Origin: an uncultured Clostridia bacterium
GTDB lineage: Bacteria > Bacillota > Clostridia > Christensenellales > Borkfalkiaceae
Reading direction: 5' to 3'
Length of the DNA: 64,000 nt
Assembly (NCBI GenBank): GCA_944367045.1
Contig: CALVWI010000002.1
Location: 1-64,000 of the forward strand
Of this stretch, positions 34,516 through 43,177 are shown in pieces. The notes under the pieces were generated by a model. It made no database searches, had not been told where the DNA came from, and saw only the letters and a list, made by a program, of their open reading frames with translations. Each line of letters starts with the position of its first letter. The first letter of the stretch is position 1. Position numbers and translations under genes: made by a program.

Positions 34516-34544
34516 ATTATAAATTGTTTTGCGCGGCAAGTCAA
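34516..34544 (-). promoter_or_regulatory. Promoter for the glnN unit
   Basis: Minus strand TTGACT (34539-34544), 17-bp spacer, TATAAT (34516-34521). The start is near 34509, about 55 nt before the ATG. Confidence 0.8.
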
Positions 34545-34585
34545 TCGTTTCGGGGAAAAATTCCCCTCCCCCTCGAAAAAGCGCG

Positions 34586-34617
34586 AAAAAAACGGAGCTT
34601 TTGCAGCTCCGTTTTTA
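34586..34617. terminator. Terminator downstream of the GH51 gene
   Basis: AACGGAGCT pairs with AGCTCCGTT (nine pairs) around a TTTGC loop, with T runs on both strands. It ends the arabinofuranosidase gene on the minus strand. Confidence 0.85.
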
Positions 34618-34619
34618 CT

Positions 34620-36551
34620 TTATACAGACTTATGGAAGATGAGCACATGGAAGCTGTGCGGCGGCAGGACGAGGGAGCGGGGCGCGGTGGGCGCGACGTC
34701 CTCGGGCACGAGCTTATCGGGCTCGTCGATGGTGTTGTAGGTCTTGGGATCGCCCGCCATGCGGATGATGCGGGTGAGCTCGCCGAAGTCAAAGTCGCCC
34801 TCGAACTCGGCCTCCACCTCCTTGTCGGAGGGGTTGACTACCTTGACGTACACGAGGCCTTCAAGCTCGGTCGCGGAGGCAAAGAGGCCCTCCTCCGCCT
34901 CGGTATTGAGCACCACGTTGCCCGTATAGATGCTGAACAGCTGCTGCACGTAGTAGTTGACCGTCGCATACGCGCGCTTGCCGTCGAACCAGATGAGGTC
35001 GGGGCTCCACTGCGTATAGCCCAGCCTTCCGAAGAGGGGCGCATAGGAGGACATGACGACGATGTCGGAATTGCGCTCCATGCCCGTCATGAAGGCGGCC
35101 TCGGCGAGCGCGCCCTCCCACACGTTGGCCTGCGGCGCGTTGAAGCCCGCGCAGCCCGAGCCGGGCACATGGGCGGCGTACTCGCCCGCATACACGCGGC
35201 AGCCCTTGGGATAGTCGTCGTACATATGCGCGTGAGAATACAGCCATTCGGGCGGGGCGTAGAAGTGCTCGTCGGAGGCGTACACGAAGTCGGGATTTTT
35301 CGCCAAATTTTCCTTGGTCCACGCCCATGCGCTCTTGTGCGAGGGGGTGTCCACCGTCGGGCCGACCGTCCCGATAATTTTCAATTTGGGATACTTCTCA
35401 TGGATGCGCTTTTCGAAGAGCTCGAAGCGCTTGTAGAACTCGTTTCCGTTGTCCTCCCACTGCTCGTTGCCCACGCCGAGGTACTCGAGCCCGAAGGGTT
35501 CGGGGTGCCCCATCTCGGCGCGCACCTTGCCCCAGACGGTATCCTCGCCGCCGTTGGCAAACTCGACGAGATCGAGGGCCTCCTGAATGTAGACTTCCAA
35601 TTTGGGGTCGTCGAGCGGCACATACTCCGTCGACATATACTGGCAGGCGATGCCCACGCTCACGACGGGCAGCGGCTTTGCGCCCAAACACTCGCAGAGA
35701 AGGAAGTACTCGTAGTACCCCACCCCGAGCGTCTGACCGTAGTGCGAGAAGGGCGTTCTGAAGTTGTTCTCGGCGCACACGCCGTGCACCGCCCAGCGGT
35801 TCCAGTTGTGACGGCGGCGCTCCTTCTGCCCCACCGACTGCTTCCAAAGGTACCTGTTCGCGAGGTTGTTCCCCTCAACGACGCACCCCCCGGGGAAGCG
35901 CACGAACTTGGGTTTCAGATCGCGCACGAGCTCGGCAAGGTCGCGACGGAAGATGCCCTTCACCGCGTTGTCGGGCATCATGGAGAAGCAGTCCACATGG
36001 ATGGCGCCCGCGTCGGTCATGCGCACCTCGAAGGAACCCCTGTCGAGGTCGACGCGGCTCTTCAAATGAAATTCATAGCGGTGCCACTTGCCGTCGGGGC
36101 GGAGGCGCACCTTCTTTGCGATGACGGCTTTCCCCCCGTCGAACACGCCGACGATGAGCTTCTTCTTATAGTCATACGAACGGGCGTAGAAGGAGACGGT
36201 ATAACCCATGCCCTTCTGCAGATAGATGCCGTCGTACGCCTTATTCTTGACGCCCTCGCCCGCCTTCTCGACGGTGAGGCGCAGATAGTGCGGATTCTCG
36301 GCAAAGAGGGGGCGGTCCCACTTCACTTTCAGCGCGACGCCCTCGCCCGTCGGCGTCCAGCCGTAGCTGCCGTCGTTGTCGACGATATAGTGGTCCCACT
36401 CGCCGTGGACGTCCTTTGCCTCGAAGTTTCTGTTCTCCAGCATCTCGGCATAGAGACCGCCGTCGAGGTCGTAATTGAGGTCCTCAAAAAAGACCCCCAC
36501 GCCCTCCCCGGTAACGGGGTACTTCCCTTCTTCGCGGATGGTGATCTTCAT
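34620..36551 (-). CDS. Alpha-L-arabinofuranosidase, GH51 family
   Basis: 643 residues, no signal peptide, so probably a cytoplasmic enzyme that releases arabinose from imported oligosaccharides. The catalytic (alpha/beta)8 barrel shows the acid/base glutamate in GVGNEQWE and a likely nucleophile glutamate in VYAGEYAAH. FVRFPGGCVVEGN is a typical GH51 segment. An N-terminal carbohydrate-binding-like beta domain (about residues 60-190) and a C-terminal beta domain flank the barrel. The start MKITIREEG is preceded by GGGAG. It stands alone with its own promoter and terminator. The exact substrate (arabinan or arabinoxylan) is not visible. Confidence 0.9.
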   Translation of the reverse strand: MKITIREEGKYPVTGEGVGVFFEDLNYDLDGGLYAEMLENRNFEAKDVHGEWDHYIVDNDGSYGWTPTGEGVALKVKWDRPLFAENPHYLRLTVEKAGEGVKNKAYDGIYLQKGMGYTVSFYARSYDYKKKLIVGVFDGGKAVIAKKVRLRPDGKWHRYEFHLKSRVDLDRGSFEVRMTDAGAIHVDCFSMMPDNAVKGIFRRDLAELVRDLKPKFVRFPGGCVVEGNNLANRYLWKQSVGQKERRRHNWNRWAVHGVCAENNFRTPFSHYGQTLGVGYYEYFLLCECLGAKPLPVVSVGIACQYMSTEYVPLDDPKLEVYIQEALDLVEFANGGEDTVWGKVRAEMGHPEPFGLEYLGVGNEQWEDNGNEFYKRFELFEKRIHEKYPKLKIIGTVGPTVDTPSHKSAWAWTKENLAKNPDFVYASDEHFYAPPEWLYSHAHMYDDYPKGCRVYAGEYAAHVPGSGCAGFNAPQANVWEGALAEAAFMTGMERNSDIVVMSSYAPLFGRLGYTQWSPDLIWFDGKRAYATVNYYVQQLFSIYTGNVVLNTEAEEGLFASATELEGLVYVKVVNPSDKEVEAEFEGDFDFGELTRIIRMAGDPKTYNTIDEPDKLVPEDVAPTAPRSLVLPPHSFHVLIFHKSV

Positions 36552-36595
36552 CTTTTTCTTGCTCCCTGCTCCCGCCCCATTGCCGCGAGAGCGCC

Positions 36596-36626
36596 AAAAA
36601 TGCGGCACGGGATCCCCGCACCGCAT
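36596..36626 (-). terminator. Terminator overlapping the GH51 transcription start
   Basis: Minus strand TGCGG-TG-CGGG pairs with CCCG-TG-CCGCA and is followed by five T. Transcripts arriving from the histidine kinase gene can form it. A transcript started at the adjacent promoter (near 36622) begins inside the 5' arm and would lack the outer pairs. Confidence 0.7.
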
Positions 36627-36628
36627 TT

Positions 36629-36657
36629 ATTATACCATCCGAAAGCCTCAAATGCAA
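36629..36657 (-). promoter_or_regulatory. Promoter of the GH51 gene
   Basis: Minus strand TTGCAT (36652-36657), 17-bp spacer, TATAAT (36629-36634). It lies directly upstream of the terminator-like hairpin. Confidence 0.75.
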
Positions 36658-36683
36658 GAGGTTTTTAACTTTCCGAGTGCTTT

Positions 36684-38039
36684 TTATCGCGTGAAGGTGA
36701 CGGTGAATTTGGAGCCCTTGCCCACCTCGCTCTCCACGCTGATCCACCAGCCCGCTTTTCTGCACAATTTCTTGACGACGGACAGCCCCAGCCCGAAGCC
36801 GCCGCCCTTGCCGCTGTGCGACTTGTCGACGGTGAAGAACCGGTCGAAGATGCGCTCCAAATTCTCCTTGGCGATGCCGATGCCCGTGTCGGCGACGGAG
36901 AACTCCGTCTTGGAGAGCGCAACGGTGAGCGAGCCGCCCTCGCGGTTGTAGCGGATGGCGTTTCGGATGAGATTTCCGAAGATCTCGGTGACGCGCTCCT
37001 GACGGCTCTCCAAGAGCACGTCGGGTTCGATGTGCTTGTAGAGCGTGATGTTCCGCTCGGAAATGGCGGGCGCGAGCGTCTCCAAAAGCTCCTCCGCGAT
37101 CTTGGAGGCGTTGACCTCATAGGTGGGCAGGTCGTCGCTGTCGATCTCGTTGTAGTTGATGATGGAGGCGACGAGATTGGTGAGCCGCTCGCTCTGCTGG
37201 AGCACGGTCTGGGCGGCGCGCCGTGCCGCATCCCCCGTGAGCACCCCCGCCGCGAGGAGCTCCGCAAACCCCTTGATGGAGGTGAGCGGCGTGTTCATCT
37301 CGTGCGTGATGTTGGCAATGAAGTCGTTCTTGGACTGCTGCGCCTTGACGACGAGCTCCTTCTCGTCGGCGATCTGCTTCATCTGCAGTTCCGCGTCGTC
37401 GTTCATGCGGTTCATGAGGGCGGCGAGCGTCTCGAGCTCGGGGCAGTCCGCCTTGATGCGCTTCCTGCGCGCCGCGTCCATCGCGAGCTTCTCGACGGGC
37501 TTTAAGATGAAGCTCGTAAAGAGGTACGTCATGAGCACGCACACCGCGAGGTCCAAAAGCAGAAAGGTAAAGACGACGGGGAAGGAACTCAAGTACACGT
37601 CGAGGAGCGACTGCGTGGAGATGGCGATGCGCACATAGTAAGCCCCGCCCTGAAACTGACGGCAGTAGTAGGAATAGTCGATGCGCATGGTGGAAGAGAT
37701 CCGCGTATCGAACCCCTCCCCCTCGCGCATGGCCTCGCGCACCTCGGGGCGGTCGGCACGCGACTCTTCCTCGTCGTCCACCGTATCGCAGATGAGATCG
37801 CCGTTTTCATTGAGGAAGGTGACGCGCGCCCCGAACAGCTCCTCGGAAAACGCCGCGGCGCGCTCCGGCGTCAGCTCGTCCACGGTGAGCGAGCTGTCGA
37901 AGCGGTCCATATACATCTGAAGATCGTCCTCGGTGTAGCGCAGGCTGCTCTTGTAGTAGAGCTCCGCGGAGATAAAAGAAAAGACGATGAGTGCGATCGC
38001 ACTGACCAGCACTCCCGTCCAAAGGATGCGTTTTTTCAT
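36684..38039 (-). CDS. Sensor histidine kinase, PhoR-like
   Basis: 451 residues. Two transmembrane helices (about 5-27 and 152-176) enclose an extracytoplasmic sensor of about 125 residues. The HisKA box HEMNTPLTSI has its phospho-accepting histidine near residue 243. The ATP-binding domain has the N box NLIRNAIRYN, the G1 box VADTGIGI and the G2 box GFGLGLSVV. It starts 15 bases after the response-regulator gene and lies downstream of the Na/phosphate symporter. Together with the promoter boxes upstream of that symporter, this suggests phosphate sensing, which is inference. Confidence 0.93.
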   Translation of the reverse strand: MKKRILWTGVLVSAIALIVFSFISAELYYKSSLRYTEDDLQMYMDRFDSSLTVDELTPERAAAFSEELFGARVTFLNENGDLICDTVDDEEESRADRPEVREAMREGEGFDTRISSTMRIDYSYYCRQFQGGAYYVRIAISTQSLLDVYLSSFPVVFTFLLLDLAVCVLMTYLFTSFILKPVEKLAMDAARRKRIKADCPELETLAALMNRMNDDAELQMKQIADEKELVVKAQQSKNDFIANITHEMNTPLTSIKGFAELLAAGVLTGDAARRAAQTVLQQSERLTNLVASIINYNEIDSDDLPTYEVNASKIAEELLETLAPAISERNITLYKHIEPDVLLESRQERVTEIFGNLIRNAIRYNREGGSLTVALSKTEFSVADTGIGIAKENLERIFDRFFTVDKSHSGKGGGFGLGLSVVKKLCRKAGWWISVESEVGKGSKFTVTFTR

Positions 38040-38054
38040 CGTCTTTCCCCTCTT

Positions 38055-38705
38055 TCAGCCCGCGATGAAGCGGTAGCCGACGCCGAACACCGTCTCGAAG
38101 TTGAGGCCCAGCTTTCTCAGGCGGGCGACGTGGTTGTCGAGCGTGCGCGTCTCGCCGTCGTCGTACCCCCACACCTCGGTGAGAAGGGTGTCGCGCGTGA
38201 GCACCTTCCCCTCGTTGGCGGCGCAATACTTGAGAAGCTGGAACTCCTTGTTGTTGAGGGTCAGGGGCTTCCCGCGGTAGACGACGGTCATGTTGTCGAA
38301 GTTCATCTCGAGCTCCCCCACCTTGAGGACGGAGGACTTGGAAGTGCGCCGAAGCGCCGCATTGACGCGCGCGACGAGCTCCAAAACGCCGAAGGGCTTG
38401 GCGATGTAATCGTCCGCACCCGCGTTTAAACCTCGCACCTTGTCCGTCTCCTTGGAGAGCGCCGAGAGCATGATGACGCTCACTTCGGGATGCCTTGCCT
38501 TGACCTGTTTCAAGACCTCCACCCCGTCGCCGTCCGTGAGCATGATGTCGAGGAGCGCCACTTCGGGCACTCTCCGCTCCATTGCCTCGTTGAATTCTTT
38601 GACGGTCGTAAAGTACTCACAGTCGATGCTGCTCAGCTCCAAGGTACACTTGACGAGCTCGCAGATGCTCCTGTCGTCTTCAAGAAGATAGACTTTATTT
38701 GTCAC
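38055..38705 (-). CDS. Response regulator, OmpR/PhoB family
   Basis: 216 residues. The receiver domain has acidic residues E9, D10 and D11, phospho-acceptor D53 and the conserved lysine in IAKPFG. The C-terminal winged helix includes the recognition region around DNHVARLRKLGLNFETVFGVGYRF. The start is GTG at 38705, with GGAGGGG upstream. It is 32 bases downstream of the symporter gene, with only a small hairpin between them. It is the likely partner of the downstream kinase. Confidence 0.94.
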   Translation of the reverse strand: MTNKVYLLEDDRSICELVKCTLELSSIDCEYFTTVKEFNEAMERRVPEVALLDIMLTDGDGVEVLKQVKARHPEVSVIMLSALSKETDKVRGLNAGADDYIAKPFGVLELVARVNAALRRTSKSSVLKVGELEMNFDNMTVVYRGKPLTLNNKEFQLLKYCAANEGKVLTRDTLLTEVWGYDDGETRTLDNHVARLRKLGLNFETVFGVGYRFIAG

Positions 38706-38717
38706 GTTACCCCTCCA

Positions 38718-38738
38718 AGACGCTTAGATTTCAAGCGT
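38718..38738 (-). other. Small hairpin between symporter and regulator genes
   Basis: GACGCTT and AAGCGTC (seven pairs) directly follow the symporter stop codon. No T run follows, so it is more likely an mRNA processing or stability element than a terminator. Confidence 0.4.
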
Positions 38739-40408
38739 CACTGATTTTGTTCGATGGAATGGGCGATATATGTGATGTGGTCGGCGGCGCGCTCGAGGTT
38801 CCCGACAAGGTTGATGAAGACACTCGAGTTCTGCGGCTGGCACTTGCCCTCGTTGAGGCGCTGGATGTGCGTCGAGACGAGGCGGCGGCGCTCGTTGTCG
38901 ATCTCATCCTCGAGCGTGTCCACTTCGCGGAGCTTGATGAAGTCCTTGTTCGCGAAGGCGTCGAGGGAGAGCGTGTAGAGCTTCTCGATCTTCTGGTACA
39001 TGCCCTTGAGCATCTCCAGAAATTCCGACGAGAAGTGCAGGCCGTCGTTCACATAATGCCCGGTGTATTTGGTGACGTTGTCGGCAAGTTCGCCGATACG
39101 CACGATGTCGTTTAAGACGTAATGGAGAGAGGAGATGGTCTTTTCCTCCTCCATCACGAGGGAGTTTGCGGAGAGCTTGACGAGGTACGCCACTTCCTGC
39201 TTGCTCATCTGCGCGATCTCCGCGTTGCGATCGTTGATGTCCTTCGTCACCGAGGTATCCTTCTTCAAAAAGGCATTGAAGGCCTCGTCGAGCGTCGCCA
39301 TGGAATAGCCGAAGAGCTTGCCCGTCTCCTGATAGAGGTAGGCAAGGCCGACGGACGGATTTCTTAAAAGGCGCTCGTCGGGTTCGGGAAGGATGTCCTC
39401 CGCGGCTTTCCCCGCCCCCTTCTTCTCGGGCACGATGTGGTTCGCAAGCCACACGAAGCACTTGATGAAGGGCAGGAACAGGATGGTGCACGTCACGTTG
39501 AAGAGCGTGTGGAAGAAGGCGATCTGGAACTGATAGTTCTCGGGGAAGATGACGTTTAAGACGGTCTCCTGGAAGGAGGTGCCGAACGCCCCCCAGCAGA
39601 GCAGGAAGATGGTAAAGATGACGGCGCCGAAGCAGTTGAAGAGAAGGTGGATGACCGCCGCTCTCCTTGCATTGGACTGCGCGCCGATGGAGGAAAGGAG
39701 CGCCGTCACGCAGGTGCCGATGTTGGAGCCGATGACGACGTAGTAGACGCCGTCACCCGTGCCGCCGATGAGCACGCCGCTCGTTGCGAGCACGACGACG
39801 ATACTCGTCACGGCCGAGGAGGACTGGATGATGCCCGTCGCCACCGCACCGATGAGAAGAAGCAGGAAGGGATTCTTAACAACTGCGAGCGCATCTTCCA
39901 AAATGCCCATGAGCTCGGGGTGAAGGTCGGGGTCCATCGCAGTCGACATGACGTTGAGGCCGACGAACACGAGGCCGATACCCGTCAGGGTGTTGCCGAT
40001 GAGCTTGACTTTCTCATTCTTGGAGAGCATGTTCATGAACACGCCCACGACGGCAAACAGGAGCAGGAACACCGACACGTCGAGGCTGCCCAGCGAGGCG
40101 ATCCACGCCGTGATGGTGGTGCCGATGTTGGCGCCCATGATGATGGAAGTCGCCTGGAAGAGCGTTAAAATGCCTGCGTTGACGAGGCCGACGACCATGA
40201 CCGTCGTTGCCGACGAACTCTGAATGATCATCGTGACTGCCGCGCCGATGCCGACGCCCGCAAAACGGTTCCCGGCCGTCTTGTTGAGCATGCGTCTCAG
40301 TTCTCCGTGAGCCAGCCGCGACATGCTGTCCGACATGATCTCCATGCCGGCAAGGAAGGCGCCGAGGCCGCCCAGGAGCAACATAATGGTTTCAATGATT
40401 TCGATCAC
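38738..40408 (-). CDS. Na+/phosphate cotransporter with PhoU-like tail
   Basis: 556 residues, NptA/YjbB family (PF02690). The N-terminal membrane part is an inverted duplication carrying the two QSSS signatures (MIIQSSSATTVMVVG and GIIQSSSAVTSIVVV). The C-terminal 200 residues are soluble and helical, like PhoU. The family imports phosphate with sodium. It opens an operon with a PhoB/PhoR-like pair, and its promoter region has a row of Pho-box-like repeats, so phosphate-limitation control is likely. Confidence 0.93.
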   Translation of the reverse strand: MIEIIETIMLLLGGLGAFLAGMEIMSDSMSRLAHGELRRMLNKTAGNRFAGVGIGAAVTMIIQSSSATTVMVVGLVNAGILTLFQATSIIMGANIGTTITAWIASLGSLDVSVFLLLFAVVGVFMNMLSKNEKVKLIGNTLTGIGLVFVGLNVMSTAMDPDLHPELMGILEDALAVVKNPFLLLLIGAVATGIIQSSSAVTSIVVVLATSGVLIGGTGDGVYYVVIGSNIGTCVTALLSSIGAQSNARRAAVIHLLFNCFGAVIFTIFLLCWGAFGTSFQETVLNVIFPENYQFQIAFFHTLFNVTCTILFLPFIKCFVWLANHIVPEKKGAGKAAEDILPEPDERLLRNPSVGLAYLYQETGKLFGYSMATLDEAFNAFLKKDTSVTKDINDRNAEIAQMSKQEVAYLVKLSANSLVMEEEKTISSLHYVLNDIVRIGELADNVTKYTGHYVNDGLHFSSEFLEMLKGMYQKIEKLYTLSLDAFANKDFIKLREVDTLEDEIDNERRRLVSTHIQRLNEGKCQPQNSSVFINLVGNLERAADHITYIAHSIEQNQ

Positions 40409-40474
40409 CGTTCTTCTCCTCTGTACTTTGGTACGGTTAAAATTTCAGGGGCCGAACTTTTTCCCATTATGTTT

Positions 40475-40504
40475 ATTATAGCAATTATAGCACCCATTTG
40501 TCAC
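40475..40504 (-). promoter_or_regulatory. Promoter of the Na/phosphate symporter operon
   Basis: Minus strand GTGACA (40499-40504), 18-bp spacer, TATAAT (40475-40480). A second TATAAT lies nine bases upstream (40484-40489). Confidence 0.6.
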
Positions 40505-40520
40505 TTGTTTTTCATGAATT

Positions 40521-40567
40521 TGTAACGAAAAGGTAAAAAAATGTAAAATGTCAGTTACAAGTGTAAA
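40521..40567 (-). promoter_or_regulatory. Pho-box-like direct repeats
   Basis: Reading the minus strand, TTTACA (40562-40567), a weak CTGACA (40550-40555), TTTACA (40542-40547), TTTACC (40532-40537) and GTTACA (40521-40526) recur every 10-12 bp, just upstream of the -35 box. Gram-positive PhoP binds TT(A/C/T)ACA repeats with 11-bp spacing. The assignment is inference. Confidence 0.6.
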
Positions 40568-40594
40568 ACCTCTCACTTTTTCGCGCTTTTTTAC

Positions 40595-40620
40595 AAAAAA
40601 AGAACGCCCTTCGGCGTCCT
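40595..40620 (-). terminator. Terminator of the feoAB-pseudouridine synthase operon
   Basis: GGACGCC pairs with GGCGTTC around GAAG (one G-U pair) and is followed by seven T. It begins right after the stop codon. Confidence 0.85.
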
Positions 40621-41433
40621 TCATAGTTCCAAATTCTTCCTCGAGCAAAATTTTCTTCCGTTGAGGCGGGCAAGTTTTTCAAGTCCCGAAAAGCAAAGCT
40701 CTTTGGAGACGAGCCTCTGCCGCGTGAGGTGCAGCTTTTTGTTGAGCTCCTTATCGCCGTACTTGGTGTCCCCGAGGACGGGGTGACCGATGTGGGCGAG
40801 GTGAGCGCGGATCTGGTGCGTCTTGCCCGTGTGGAGGGTGACGCAGAGAAGGCTCCTCCCCTCCCCTTCCTTCAAAACGCGGTACTCCGTCGTAACGGGC
40901 TCCCCGGGCGGGCGGTCGAAGATGCGCACGCGCGAGGCGGAGGCGTCCTTCTTGAGATAGGCGTGAAGGATGGCGTGCTTCTCGCGGAAGGCACCCTTGA
41001 CGAGGGCGAGGTAGTGCTTTTCGGCGCACCGTTCGCGGAAGGCCGCGAGAATTTCGTCGGCAGCAGCCTGATTCTTTGCGAAGATCATGACGCCCTCGGT
41101 GTTGCGGTCGAGGCGGTGCAAAAACCAACAAGCTCCCGCCCTTGAAAGCGCTTCAAACACGGCCTCGGAGTTCACTCCGCTCTCCTTGTCGACGACAATG
41201 ACGTCCTCGTCCTCATAGAGCACAGAAAAGGCGGTGCGGCTCTCCTCGGCGGGCGTCAGAAAGTACTGCACCCTGTCGCCCCGATGAAGAGGCACGTCCT
41301 CCCCCGTCTTGACGCCGTTGACGCGGATATCCCGCCGCTTTAAGAGCGTGCGGAAGGCGAAGGAGGCCTGCGCGTCATGCGCGTCGGTGAAGTTTTTGAG
41401 CGAGCTTTCCTCGGATACGGTATATTCCCGCAC
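40621..41433 (-). CDS. RluA-family pseudouridine synthase
   Basis: 270 residues. An S4-like N-terminal segment (LLKRRDIRVNGVKTGEDVPLHRGDRV) precedes the catalytic domain, whose aspartate is in HRLDRNTEG. The HTGKTHQIRAHLA segment is also typical. The enzyme converts uridine to pseudouridine in rRNA. The start is GTG at 41433, seven bases after GGGAGG; this puts the first 59 bases inside the 3' end of feoB, so the two are translationally coupled. An ATG further upstream has no ribosome binding site. A second RluA gene lies at 46430-47146. Confidence 0.88.
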   Translation of the reverse strand: MREYTVSEESSLKNFTDAHDAQASFAFRTLLKRRDIRVNGVKTGEDVPLHRGDRVQYFLTPAEESRTAFSVLYEDEDVIVVDKESGVNSEAVFEALSRAGACWFLHRLDRNTEGVMIFAKNQAAADEILAAFRERCAEKHYLALVKGAFREKHAILHAYLKKDASASRVRIFDRPPGEPVTTEYRVLKEGEGRSLLCVTLHTGKTHQIRAHLAHIGHPVLGDTKYGDKELNKKLHLTRQRLVSKELCFSGLEKLARLNGRKFCSRKNLEL

Positions 41434-43177
41434 GGAGCGACCTCCCGAAACACAAGAGTAGAATGACAATGAGGACGAGCGGCAGCGCGATCGCGAACCC
41501 CGCGCCCATCAGGAAGTAGACGAGATAACTTAGAAGCAGTGCCGAGGCCGTCTGCAGGGCGGCGTAGAGCAGGGCACGGGGAAGCCCCACCTCGCGCGCG
41601 GAGGCGGCGATGGCCGAGACGCAGGGCGAGCAGGCCAAAACGAACACGGCGAGGGCGAACGCGCTCCTCGCCCCGTACGGAAAGGCGGGGAAGAAGAGTT
41701 CGATGGTGCCCGCGACGTTCTCCTTGGCGACGAGCCCCGAGAGCGCGGCATAGGCGATGCGCCAGTCCCCCATGCCGATGGGCGCGAACAGCCATTTGAG
41801 TCCCCCGCAGAGGGAGGCGAGCATGCTCTCCTCCACGCCGCAGAGGCGGAATGTAAAATCGAAGGAGGACAGCAGCCACGAGAACACGAAGAACGCGAGG
41901 ATGACCGTCCCGAGCTTTATTATAAACTGTTTGAGCTGAAAACACAAGGCTTTCAGGGTGGTTTTCGCATCGGGCAGCTGCAGCGGAGCGAACTCGAGCA
42001 CGAAGGGAGCGGGCTTCTCTCCCCCCAAGAGGACGAGCGCCAAAAATGCCAGCCCCGCGCCGAGCACATACAGAAGCAGCGCCGCGAGGAAGGGATCTGA
42101 AAAGAAGGAGGACGCCAGCGTGAGATAGACGGGCAGTTTCGCGCTGCACGAGAGGTAGGGAAGGCAGAGAATGACCCGCCGCTGCATCTTCTTGTCGTCG
42201 AGGCCGCGCGTCGTGAGGATGGCGGCAGCCGTGCACCCGAAGCCCATCAAGAGGGAAAAGACCGCCCGTCCGCTCAGCCCCACGCGGGAGAGCGTTCCGT
42301 CCGAAAAAAACGCGAGGCGAGAGAGTAGTCCGCTCTCCTCGAGCAGCGTCAGTGAGAGGAAAAGCATGCCGATCTGCGGCAAAAAGCACAGCACCCCGCC
42401 GAGGCTCTTGATAAGCCCGTCCCCCACGAAAGAGCGCAAAACGGGCGAGGGAATATTCTCGGCGAGAACATAGAGTTTGCCCTCAAAGAGCTCCTCGATG
42501 AGCCCCTTCAAATATCCGCCCGGGCCGTAGGGCGAGAAGGTGAGAAAGAACGCCAAAACGAGCAGGAACGCGAACGTCACCATCGCCGCCAACGGGTGGA
42601 GAAGGAAGTTGTCGAGCTTCGTCAACCGAAATTCGGCGGGCGCGTAGGCCTCTTTGGGGAGCGACACGGTCTCCCGAAGTAGGGCGGCGCGCCGCATGGC
42701 GGAGGACACCTTCTCTCGGAGGGCGCGGCGGGAGAGGCCCTCCGAAGAAAACACGGGGATGCCGAGCAGCCGTTCGAGCGCACCCTCGTCCGCCCTTCCG
42801 CCCCGACGTACGAACTGCCTCTTCTTGGTGAGAACGAGCATCGCCCGCCTCCCCTTCGCAACAGCAGCCGCAAGCGCGAGCGTACGGGGAAGCGCGGAAT
42901 ACTCCGAGACGAGGCAAACAACGCCCTCGGGGTGTTTCTCTATGTAATCACAGGCGGCGCGCTCCTCCATGCTGAGGCCCTCCGCCGCATACACCCCGGG
43001 AAGATCGCACACCGTGACCCCCTCTCCCCCGAGAAAGGCCTCGCCCTCGAGCGCCGTCACCGTGACGCCGTGCCAGTTTCCGACGCGCGCGTGCCCGCCC
43101 GTGAGCGCGTTAAAGAGCGTGCTCTTGCCCGCGTTGGGATTGCCGAGGAGGAGCAGCGTCATTCCACCGTCACGCAT
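41375..43177 (-). CDS. feoB: FeoB-like ferrous iron transporter with degenerate G domain
   Basis: 600 residues. The N-terminal G domain has G1 GNPNAGKST (12-20), a G2 region VGNWHGVTV (usual NWPGVTV) and G3 DLPG. The guanine-specifying G4 motif NxxD is missing: the aligned position reads TKKR. The usual DA before it is also changed (LVSEYSAL). The membrane part keeps both Gate motifs (GFGCTAAAI, LSCSAKLPVY and the SPCVSAIAA region). Known FeoB proteins move Fe(II) inwards. The start at 43177 has GGGAGG seven bases upstream; ATG 43162 overlaps the feoA stop and is an alternative. Nucleotide preference may be altered. Confidence 0.88.
   Translation of the reverse strand: MRDGGMTLLLLGNPNAGKSTLFNALTGGHARVGNWHGVTVTALEGEAFLGGEGVTVCDLPGVYAAEGLSMEERAACDYIEKHPEGVVCLVSEYSALPRTLALAAAVAKGRRAMLVLTKKRQFVRRGGRADEGALERLLGIPVFSSEGLSRRALREKVSSAMRRAALLRETVSLPKEAYAPAEFRLTKLDNFLLHPLAAMVTFAFLLVLAFFLTFSPYGPGGYLKGLIEELFEGKLYVLAENIPSPVLRSFVGDGLIKSLGGVLCFLPQIGMLFLSLTLLEESGLLSRLAFFSDGTLSRVGLSGRAVFSLLMGFGCTAAAILTTRGLDDKKMQRRVILCLPYLSCSAKLPVYLTLASSFFSDPFLAALLLYVLGAGLAFLALVLLGGEKPAPFVLEFAPLQLPDAKTTLKALCFQLKQFIIKLGTVILAFFVFSWLLSSFDFTFRLCGVEESMLASLCGGLKWLFAPIGMGDWRIAYAALSGLVAKENVAGTIELFFPAFPYGARSAFALAVFVLACSPCVSAIAASAREVGLPRALLYAALQTASALLLSYLVYFLMGAGFAIALPLVLIVILLLCFGRSLRAGIYRIRGKLAQKLHRRA

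Noticed and set aside
34221..36668. Plus-strand open frame of 815 codons opposite the GH51 gene
   Set aside because: Antisense to a gene with intact catalytic motifs; no start signal and no recognisable domain.
38718..38740. Terminator between the phosphate symporter and the response-regulator gene
   Set aside because: The hairpin has only seven pairs and is followed by TTGGAGG, not a T run, so the three genes are treated as one operon.
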